A DNA stretch of 64,000 nucleotides, from positions 434,001 to 498,000 of the forward strand of contig NZ_LGKN01000003.1 of assembly GCF_001306175.1 (NCBI RefSeq), read 5' to 3'. The position numbers and the translations under genes were made by a program. The notes under the pieces were generated by a model. It ran no database searches and had not been told where the DNA came from. It saw only the letters and a program-made list of their open reading frames with translations. Source of the stretch: Ardenticatena maritima. GTDB lineage: Bacteria > Chloroflexota > Anaerolineae > Ardenticatenales > Ardenticatenaceae. Below are positions 7,856 through 14,503 of the stretch, one piece after another; position 1 is the stretch's first letter, and every line of letters begins with the position of its first letter.

Positions 7856-8518
7856 TACACGGACCCGAGTGGGCACACGCCATGGGACATTGGTGATGCC
7901 ATCTTCTTCGCCATCAGCGCCTACGAGTTTGCCACCAACCCTTCCTTGACCAATGCTGGTTGGCTAGTTCTAGACACAATAAGTCTGCTACCGGCTCTGC
8001 CCTCGATAGGGTATCTGCGGTATGGCGATGAGGCTTCGGAACTTTACCACCGGATTACTCGTGTTGTGGGACGTGGTGGTTTACAGGTCGGTGATGACCT
8101 ACTACAGGCCGTGCGACGCTTTGGCGGGGGCAACCAACTGTTTCCCCCCGGCGCGCGGGTGGAGCGACTGCTGCGGTCATTGGCGACAGTACGATTTCCG
8201 CAGGTGAAGGGGTACGTCTTTCAGATGGAGTGGATTGCGATGCATGCCACCGAGGTAGTGGAGATCGAGAGGAGTCTTGGCGGTGGGCGGTCCATTGATG
8301 TGGTGTTGAAGGATGGAACGTTTGTGGAGTTGAAGAACTACGATTGGAGTAAGTGGGATGAGAGGGGATTGAGATATCTTGCTGAGAAGTTCGCAGTGCA
8401 ACTTAAGATTTATCAACAGCATGCTGATCAAGTAAAGTTCATTTTCCAGAACAGTGTTCCGAATATCGTACGTCAGGAACTTGAATCTCTCGGTGCCATT
8501 GTTGAGGTGTATCCATGA
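7856..8518 (+). pseudogene. Module 5: Rhs tip with PD-(D/E)XK nuclease-like toxin domain
   Basis: The frame is open from TDPSGH (about 7856) to 8518, but the palindrome upstream puts it out of register with its own core. The C-terminal part contains the spaced motif IDVVLKDGTFVELKNY (about 8293-8340). Its Asp followed by Glu-x-Lys is the catalytic signature of the PD-(D/E)XK restriction-endonuclease fold, common in Rhs and CdiA DNase tips. A preceding MHATEVVEIE helix fits that fold. Translation could start at TTG 7946 or an internal start, giving a free toxin domain without a shell. Its partner overlaps by ATGA. Confidence 0.6.
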
Positions 8519-9264
8519 GCGAGGTTGTTCTGCGATTTTATCAGGCGAAAGATTTAGGAAAACCTGGAAGCCTAGAGGCGATCCTGGACACTCTTCAGGC
8601 GTTAGGGCTTCCACCAGATTCGGTGCAGATAGGAAGTTCCCTTGTGACCGAATCGATTGTTTGGTGGGACCATTACGATGAGAATGTGCGCCGCCAACTG
8701 GGGGTGGCCTATAAGCACCGACACTTACATATCTTAGTGGTACAAGACCAGAGTGACGAATACAACCAGTTGGCCTTTCGGCTAGATCTGAAGTGGGAAT
8801 ACAGTCCAAATGAGACGCCTATGAAGACACGCGTCTATCTTCGCACTCACGATGCCTGGATGTTCAACAAAGCGAGATATCCTCGCGAATACTACGCTCA
8901 ACTCATGTTGCGCTTGGGAAAGGCATTATACGCCATCTTGCATCCCGTGTTTGGCAGCATCGACTTTTGCAGCAACCGCATACGGGAGAAGGATGTGCAG
9001 GCATTGGAAATCCCCCACATTTACTGGGCCAACTTCTTTGGGCAGGAGTACGTGGAAAAGTACGGCAAGGAGTACTTTCTGAAGGCACCGGGTTGGTTGC
9101 ATGAAGAATTGGATGATGGTGGGATACTGTATGTGCTGGCTCCGGTGATGGCGCGCCGGATCAAAGGCTACAAAGCGTTGGCGGAGGAAGTGAAAGCGTA
9201 CTTTGGTGTGGAGTCGGTGCGTTGTGAGAAGAAGCGAAGGTCCAAGGGGCGGAAGAGGGGCTGA
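8515..9264 (+). CDS. Module 5: cytosolic candidate immunity protein
   Basis: 249 residues, starting at ATG 8515 that overlaps the nuclease stop. It has no signal peptide or membrane segment, consistent with neutralising a nuclease in the cytosol. The part around IPHIYWANFFGQEYVEKYG followed by DDGGILYVLAP recalls Imm52-type immunity proteins, but I cannot confirm this. The C-terminus is very basic (KKRRSKGRKRG). Confidence 0.6.
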   Translation: MSEVVLRFYQAKDLGKPGSLEAILDTLQALGLPPDSVQIGSSLVTESIVWWDHYDENVRRQLGVAYKHRHLHILVVQDQSDEYNQLAFRLDLKWEYSPNETPMKTRVYLRTHDAWMFNKARYPREYYAQLMLRLGKALYAILHPVFGSIDFCSNRIREKDVQALEIPHIYWANFFGQEYVEKYGKEYFLKAPGWLHEELDDGGILYVLAPVMARRIKGYKALAEEVKAYFGVESVRCEKKRRSKGRKRG

Positions 9265-9360
9265 AGGTTTGGCCGGACGGGACAACCCGGCGTTGGAGTG
9301 GGTGGAGGTGAAGATGGACGTATAGCCTGCACGGCGGTGAGCACCTTGACAATCGGATAA

Positions 9361-10245
9361 CTGAGCGGGGGGAACGGCGTCCTCCCCACCGACCGCCAGT
9401 ACACCGGCCAGCGCTGGGATGACGCCCTGGGCCTTTACGACTACAAAGCCCGCTATTACGACCCCGCCCTGGGCCGTTTCATCCAGCCCGACACCCTTGT
9501 CCCCCGGCCCGGCGACCCGCAATCCCTCAACCGCTATGCCTATGTGCGCAACAACCCGCTGCGGTACACGGACCCGAGTGGGCATTGCTGGGGAGTAGCG
9601 AGTTTCATCCGCGGACTTCCAGGTTACGATGTCACCTGCAACAACCTGGATATGGCCCTCACCATCGTCCAAAGCGACCGGGCTACAGCCCAGCAAAAAA
9701 CTCTGGCATGGGGGTACATTACGCTGGAAGGGGGTGCTCATGCGGCTCTTCTGGTGGGTACGGGCATACTGGCTTGGGAAGGGACCGCAGCCGCGATTGG
9801 GGCACTCAGTACCGGCGAAGGGACCGCGGTCGCCAGCACGACTGCCACCGCCGCCTGCGCCGATGGGGATTGTGCGAATGAGGCCAAGATAGTTACACAC
9901 GGCTTTTGGTCAGGAGGTGAAATAGTCAAAAATGCAGCTCAGCAATGGGCCTTAGAGAATAATGGAATCACATTGGAGATGACAGACATCGGAAAGCAAT
10001 TGGAGCAGATTTCACAGGTGCTAGACTGGTTTACCGAAGCACGCCCATTGTGGATACAGGCTTCGCGGAATTTTGCTTTAGAGGCGAGTGGGGAAGTACA
10101 TGTATTTCAGGTGGCTGAACGAGGAGTCAGTCTACAGAGTATCTGGGCTACAATAGAGTATCCCACGCTCCTCACCAATCCTCGCGTCACCGCCATCATT
10201 TACCATGTGGTGATGCCCGATGGAAACGTTATTACCCTGCCATAA
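9361..10245 (+). pseudogene. Module 6: intact orphan Rhs core tip plus toxin domain, no start codon
   Basis: This is the cleanest orphan tip. The frame opens after TAA just before 9361, has no convincing ATG or ribosome binding site, and reads YTGQRWDDALGLYDY, ARYYDPALGRF, NRYAYVRNNPLRY and TDPSGH without interruption. A Gly/Ala-rich pre-toxin region follows (about 9660-9890), then a compact C-terminal domain of about 115 residues. That domain has WSGGEIVKNAAQQWALENN, TLEMT, EASGEVHVFQ and SIWATIEYP. It looks like a polymorphic toxin domain I cannot name. Such tips normally gain a start only after recombination onto an Rhs shell; an internal GTG at 9544 could still start translation. Confidence 0.65.
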
Positions 10246-10255
10246 GGAGGACGTA

Positions 10256-10534
10256 ATGTTTACTATACCGCGCCCCAACGTTATTCAGAGCTCGGAAGGC
10301 TTCACCGTTGAAGTCGTTGGGCGGAGTAGGATTTTATATACGGAGCCTGGCAAAAAACTTTTTATTGATGCCGAACTCCTGGCCGGGCCTTCCGGTTTAG
10401 TCATTTATACCGATTCCATAAATACTTGGGATGCACCTACTGGCGAGAAAATCACGGAAGAGGAAAAACACCGAATCATTGAGAACATTCGCAAAGCCTT
10501 TCGTTTCAGAGGTATTGAGATTGAAATGCAGTAA
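10256..10534 (+). CDS. Module 6: small candidate immunity protein
   Basis: 92 residues. AAGGAGG lies seven bases before ATG 10256. It is small, soluble, without a signal peptide, and has an YTEPGKKLFIDAELL strand pair, a SINTWDAP segment and a C-terminal helix with ENIRKAF. This recalls the Imm74-type immunity fold, but the assignment is tentative. It follows the intact module 6 tip by ten bases. Confidence 0.6.
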   Translation: MFTIPRPNVIQSSEGFTVEVVGRSRILYTEPGKKLFIDAELLAGPSGLVIYTDSINTWDAPTGEKITEEEKHRIIENIRKAFRFRGIEIEMQ

Positions 10535-10555
10535 ATTTGCTAACCGGGCTAAACC

Positions 10556-11079
10556 GCGATTGGGGCATTCAGTACCGGCGAAGGGGCCGCGGTCGCTAGC
10601 GCGGCCCCTTCGCTGCCTGCGCCGATGGGGATTGCACGAATGAGGCCCGAGTCATCACTCAGGCAGGGACAAATGTTTGGGATTTGCCGCCTCTTCAACG
10701 AGGGATTGCGGTTGAAAAAATATTGGGACGAAGCCGGTTCCTGAGCCCCAATTTCCCGGTGATTGACCGTTTTGAGAACGGTGTGGCAACGAGCATCAAA
10801 AGTCTGGACTTGAACGCAGCCACTTACCAGAACCCTACACGGTTGGCCAGCACGGTCATGCGCTACGTGCGGACGCTGGCGCAGTGGGAGGGGCAAGCTG
10901 AAGCATGGGGCCAGATTCAAATTGCTCCTTCGCAAATAAATGAAATATGGAAGCAAATACAAGATGCTGGCACACACATGGGATTTATGGACTATGCAGA
11001 TCCCCAGTATGACGATCTTATGTGGCGTCTCCAGCAACAGATGCTGACCCTTGTGGAGTTAATACGTCGCAATTCGTGA
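10556..11079 (+). pseudogene. Module 7: pre-toxin duplicate fused to CDI-type nuclease domain, no immunity gene
   Basis: 10557-10646 repeats the module 6 pre-toxin sequence (9794-9885) but is two bases shorter, so the pre-toxin and toxin frames do not join. The toxin frame, open to 11079, reads DLPPLQRGIAVEKILG, NFPVIDRFENGVATSIKSLD and a TYQNPTRLASTV helix. This is the arrangement in CdiA C-terminal nuclease domains ('PxxRG..IE..LG' followed by 'F..G.A.SIKS.DL'). No gene in the immunity position follows. The next module begins about 20 bases later. Confidence 0.6.
10578..10613. repeat. Perfect 14-bp inverted repeat created in module 7
   Basis: GCGAAGGGGCCGCG (10578-10591) and CGCGGCCCCTTCGC (10600-10613) are exact complements around an eight-base loop. 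The homologous module 6 sequence has the left arm (with one mismatch) but not the right. The right arm looks copied from the left by a template switch. Confidence 0.75.
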
Positions 11080-11099
11080 AGCAAACACACTAAGCAAAT

Positions 11100-11924
11100 T
11101 TACCCGAAGCCAGGGAACCCGCAGGCGCTGAACCGGTACGCTGGGCGCAACAACCCGCTGCGGTACAATGACCCCACAGGGCATTGCCCCTCGTGCATTT
11201 CCATTGGCGTCGGGGCGTTGCTCGGCGCTGGGGTCACTTATGGCGTTCAAGTTGCCGCCAACATCAGCCAGAACGGTCTCAACGTTCAGGCCTTTACCCA
11301 GGTCAACTGGGCCGCCGTGGCCGCCGGGGCCGTGGCCGGCGCGGTGGGCGGCGCCACGTTTGGTTTAGGCACCGCCGTACTCGGAACCGGGGCGGCAGGC
11401 ACCATAGCCTCCGGGGCCATCAGTGGAGCCGTGGCGGGCAGGCGGCCATTGCCACGGAGAACGCGCTCACCGGGCAGGCTATCACCGAAGGCCTGGGTAG
11501 ACCGGAGGATATTCTTCGCGATGCAGCGGTGGGCGCCGTAGTTTCCGGCGTGGGTCGAAGTATGGACCTTGCCCTCATTCGGGCACGATATCCAGGATAT
11601 TACAGCCGTTATATCTCGGAGGGCGAATTGCAAGCCATTGAAGAAACAGGATTGCTTCGCGGTGGTCGCCCGGGTGAGACTTATTTCACTACAGACATAT
11701 ACAAGTCGGCTAAGGAAGCCACTTCTCGTTTAGCTTTACCTAATACTCCTCAATACAGAATAGATTTTCAAATCCTAAATCAGCCTCGCATCTTTGGGCC
11801 ACGAAGAGTTCAACCCTGGGTTTGGCCCTTACGGCCGGGCTTCCGTGCAGGCTTTGGAGTAGAGTATTGGACAGTAGATCCTGTTCAAGTCAAAATACTC
11901 CGCCTTGAAAAATTGGTTAGGTAG
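11100..11924 (+). pseudogene. Module 8: Rhs tip with TreTu-like ADP-ribosyltransferase-type domain, frameshifted
   Basis: The core end reads NRYAGRNNPLRYNDPTGH. A Gly/Ala-rich pre-toxin (GVTYGVQVAANISQNG, AAVAAGAVAGAVGG) runs to about 11440, where one base is missing and the frame changes. The second frame reads QAAIATENALTGQ, then RYISEGELQAIEETGLLRGG, TYFTTDIYKSAKEA and RLALPNTPQYRIDF, ending in GFGVEYWTVDPVQVKIL. This pattern matches, from memory, the TreTu-type Rhs toxin domain that ADP-ribosylates EF-Tu. The frameshift separates the tip from its core. Confidence 0.6.
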
Positions 11925-11941
11925 TAGGGAGGAGTACTTTG

Positions 11942-12181
11942 ATGGCACATGTAAAAGTAGTTGTGATTGAGCCATATGAAGCGTACGAGATTCTAACAGG
12001 AGAAGTGGGCTGGCTGCCCTTCTCCCTCAAAACCGAGGACGGACGCAAATTTTCCCTTTTTCCACATCACGGCCTATTTGACATAATACGCTGGCTGAAG
12101 GAAGGACACCTTGTCGTCGATATGCGCGATACACAAACCGGGAAATTACTCCGTGGCTCAATGACTAAAACAAAAAGCTGA
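11942..12181 (+). CDS. Module 8: small candidate immunity protein
   Basis: 79 residues. GGGAGGAG precedes ATG 11942, which lies 17 bases after the toxin stop. It is soluble with no signal peptide, as expected for neutralising a cytosolic target. No recognised family. The role is assigned from position only. Confidence 0.55.
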   Translation: MAHVKVVVIEPYEAYEILTGEVGWLPFSLKTEDGRKFSLFPHHGLFDIIRWLKEGHLVVDMRDTQTGKLLRGSMTKTKS

Positions 12182-12273
12182 ACAGGCGTATGAAGTACAT
12201 GCCGCTTTGACAAGCAGTCCATTCCCACTGTAGAAATGGAACGGTGTCCTTTTACAAGGGATAATCCCATCTC

Positions 12274-12579
12274 TTGGGCAGCGCCAGCCTGGTGGTCTCG
12301 GCCACGGGGCAGGTGGTGGCGCAGCAGCGTTACCTGCCCTTCGGTGAGGTGCGCTGGCGCAGCGGCACCCTTCCTACCGACCGCCGCTTCACCAGCCAGC
12401 GCTGGGACGACGCCCTGGGGCTCTACTTTTACAACGCCCGCTACTACGACCCCGCCCTCGGTCGCTTCATCCAGCCCGACACCCTCGTCCCCCGGCCGGC
12501 GCCCCTCAGGCGCTGAAGCGGTACGCTGGGCGCGCAGCCGTGCGCCCCAACGTTTCCGCCGGGGATGCCCGCGGGCGCT
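12274..12579 (+). pseudogene. Module 9: Rhs core remnant joined to the right island boundary
   Basis: Reads LGSASLVVSATGQVV, YLPFGEVRW, FTSQRWDDALGLYFYNARYY, DPALGRFIQPDTLVPRP, then loses frame and ends (TGA 12514-12516). Homology to the NRYA region continues out of frame to a third copy of the short palindrome (12528-12547). It then stops abruptly where the methyltransferase repeat begins at 12580. It has no toxin tip. Confidence 0.7.
12528..12547. repeat. Short palindrome in Rhs remnant (copy C)
   Basis: GGGCGCG-cagccg-TGCGCCC, a variant of 6045-6064 and 7819-7838 at the same position of the core. Confidence 0.6.
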
Positions 12580-12683
12580 GGGTTGGTGGTTGTTCAGCAG
12601 TGGCGTGCTTTCGACCCACAACAAGCCGCCTGGCAAGAGGCAGAAGATGGGACGGGGCTGGTTTGGTTGGCGCGTCGTCGCTA
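12580..12683 (+). repeat. Right copy of methyltransferase 3'-end repeat
   Basis: 104 bases matching 1273-1373 with a 3-base insertion and two substitutions. The reading frame (ending LVWLARRR, stop TAA) is preserved. It is followed immediately by the def promoter region, so this copy probably marks the original downstream neighbour of the methyltransferase gene. Confidence 0.9.
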
Positions 12684-12712
12684 AGCGGCTATTTTCGCCC
12701 CATGTGGGAGTA

Positions 12713-12721
12713 TGCTAGAAT
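12713..12721 (+). promoter_or_regulatory. Extended -10 promoter for def
   Basis: TGC-TAGAAT, 45 bases before the def ATG, with only a weak TTTCGC at the -35 position. Confidence 0.4.
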
Positions 12722-12765
12722 GCTGGCGGACGTCAGCAAGAGGAATGAAGTAAGGAGCAAAACCT

Positions 12766-13308
12766 ATGCCGTTGCGTGAAATCGTGACTGTTCCAAATGA
12801 CGTGTTGCGTGAAAAAGCCCAGCCGGTGGAAACGTTTGGCCCCGAATTGCGGGCGCTGGTGCGCGATATGATTGAAACGATGCGCGCGGCGCACGGCGTG
12901 GGGCTGGCTGGTCCTCAGATTGCCGAATTGAAGCGGGTGATTGTCGTCGAAGTCCCCGCCGACGAAGAGGATGAGGGAGCGAATGTCGGCAGCCCCTGGA
13001 TTGGCAAACCGTTCGCGCTGGTGAACCCGGAAATTGTGGAAGCAAGCGAAGAGATGGAAGCGGGTATCGAGGGGTGTCTGTCCATTCCCGGCTACGTTGG
13101 TGAAGTGATGCGCCACACGCGCATTGTGGTGATTGGACGCAATGAGTGGGGCAAACCGCGCCGCATTGAAGCCGAAGGGTTCTTGGCGCGTGTCTTGCAG
13201 CATGAAATTGACCACTTGAACGGCATTCTCTACACCGACCGCCTGACGTCGCCAGACCGGTTTTGGGAAGTGCAAGAAGGCGAAGAGGAAGAGACAGTCG
13301 CCGAATAA
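12766..13308 (+). CDS. def: Peptide deformylase
   Basis: 180 residues. Removes the N-formyl group from new proteins using a bound metal ion. All three family motifs are present: GVGLAGPQI (about residues 45-53), EGCLSIPGY (about 103-111) and QHEIDHLNG (about 145-153). The Cys and two His ligands and the catalytic Glu are intact. The Gly-Pro in motif I in place of Gly-x-Ala-Ala is common in this phylum. An acidic tail extends past the usual end. TAAGGAG precedes ATG 12766. A strong terminator follows, so it is probably monocistronic. Confidence 0.95.
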   Translation: MPLREIVTVPNDVLREKAQPVETFGPELRALVRDMIETMRAAHGVGLAGPQIAELKRVIVVEVPADEEDEGANVGSPWIGKPFALVNPEIVEASEEMEAGIEGCLSIPGYVGEVMRHTRIVVIGRNEWGKPRRIEAEGFLARVLQHEIDHLNGILYTDRLTSPDRFWEVQEGEEEETVAE

Positions 13309-13327
13309 GCCGAGCAATCGTCTCTGT

Positions 13328-13356
13328 GAGGGCGCACCTGGATGCGCCCTCTTTTC
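13328..13356 (+). terminator. Rho-independent terminator of def
   Basis: GAGGGCGCA-cctgga-TGCGCCCTC followed by TTTTC; perfect nine-base-pair stem. Confidence 0.85.
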
Positions 13357-13358
13357 AT

Positions 13359-13386
13359 TTGACGAACGTGGGGGGCGGTCTATACT
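13359..13386 (+). promoter_or_regulatory. Promoter for the GT2 gene
   Basis: TTGACG (13359-13364), 16-base spacer, TATACT (13381-13386), immediately after the def terminator and 35 bases before the GT2 start. Confidence 0.65.
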
Positions 13387-13420
13387 CCCCTGTCGCATGT
13401 GGTGAAGGAGGAACAAGCCA

Positions 13421-14428
13421 ATGACTCAAACAGCGGTTTCGACAACTGATATTCACACCGCCGAGCAGGCGTCTGCGCCATACATCTCGGTGGTGATTCC
13501 CCTTTATAACGAAGAAGAAAGCATCCCACACCTTTATGAGAAACTGACCGAAGCCCTTGAAGCATACGGCAAGCCCTACGAAGTCATCATTGTGGATGAC
13601 GGCTCGACCGACGGCAGTTATCCCCTGTTGCGGCAAATCGCCGAAAAAGACAAGCGGTTCAAGATTGTGCGGTTGCGCCGCAACTTTGGGCAAACCGCCG
13701 CTTTTGCCGCCGGATTCGACCATGCGCGGGGTGAGGTCATCATTACCATGGACGCCGACTTGCAAAACGACCCCGCCGATATTCCCAAACTCATGGCAAA
13801 AATCGAAGAGGGGTACGATATTGTGAGCGGCTGGCGTATCAACCGCCAAGACCGCTTTTTGGACCGCAAATTGCCCTCGATGATTGCCAACCGCCTCATC
13901 TCGAACGTGACCGAAGTGCGCTTGCACGATTACGGGTGCTCGCTCAAAGCCTATCGCGCCGAGGTGCTGCGCGAAGTGCGCTTGTACGGCGAATTGCACC
14001 GCTTCATTCCGGCGCTTGCAAGCCAGGTGGGTGGGGCGGTCACCGAGGTGCCCGTCAATCACCATCCGCGCCGCTTTGGCAAATCAAAGTATGGCATTAG
14101 CCGCACCATTCGCGTGATTCTCGACCTGATTACGGTCTGGTTTTTGGGGACGTACTCGACGCGCCCCTTGCACGTTTTCGGGACGATGGGGCTGGTTTCA
14201 GCGGGCATTGGTGTTCTGTTGGGGCTGTACCTTTCATTTTTGAAAATTGTTGAAGGTCAGAATATCGGCGGACGCCCCTTGCTGTTGCTGGCTGTCTTGC
14301 TGGTGGTCGTTGGGGTGCAGTTGATTACCATGGGCTTGCTGGCGGAGATGATTATCCGCACGTACCACGAAAGCCAGGGCAAACCTATTTACGTTGTACG
14401 CGAAGTGCTCAACGCCGATGAAGCGTGA
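13421..14428 (+). CDS. GT2 family glycosyltransferase (DPM1/GtrB-like)
   Basis: 335 residues. The N-terminal GT-A domain has VVIPLYNEEESIP, IVDDGSTDGS, RRNFGQTAAFAAGFDHARGE and the metal-binding MDADLQNDP (about residues 108-116). SGWRINRQDRF and the QxxRW-equivalent region follow. Two C-terminal membrane helices (about 245-310) anchor it. Such enzymes transfer a sugar from a nucleotide donor to polyprenyl phosphate, supplying membrane-bound donors to GT-C enzymes like the one encoded next. AAGGAGGAA precedes ATG 13421. Confidence 0.9.
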   Translation: MTQTAVSTTDIHTAEQASAPYISVVIPLYNEEESIPHLYEKLTEALEAYGKPYEVIIVDDGSTDGSYPLLRQIAEKDKRFKIVRLRRNFGQTAAFAAGFDHARGEVIITMDADLQNDPADIPKLMAKIEEGYDIVSGWRINRQDRFLDRKLPSMIANRLISNVTEVRLHDYGCSLKAYRAEVLREVRLYGELHRFIPALASQVGGAVTEVPVNHHPRRFGKSKYGISRTIRVILDLITVWFLGTYSTRPLHVFGTMGLVSAGIGVLLGLYLSFLKIVEGQNIGGRPLLLLAVLLVVVGVQLITMGLLAEMIIRTYHESQGKPIYVVREVLNADEA

Positions 14429-14452
14429 GCCGCTTGCGTCTCAAAGCCACGC

Positions 14453-14484
14453 AACGGCACAGGCACAACACCTGTGCCGTTTTG
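14453..14484 (+). terminator. Rho-independent terminator after GT2
   Basis: AACGGCACAGG-cacaaca-CCTGTGCCGTT followed by TT; perfect 11-base-pair stem. Confidence 0.75.
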
Positions 14485-14503
14485 CACGTTTGGAGGCAGG
14501 AAG

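Larger units (their letters stand above)
7584..7879 (+). repeat. Rhs core fragment carrying two palindromic insertions (copy B)
   Basis: Second copy of 5810-6105, with the same insertions at the same positions. The fragment was therefore duplicated, or spread by recombination, after the insertions took place. The frame upstream of the second palindrome does not join the toxin frame downstream. Confidence 0.85.

Noticed and set aside
1375-12579. Prophage or complete insertion sequence
   Set aside because: No integrase, capsid, or full transposase frame was found; only two short possible transposase tails at 1515 and 5690.
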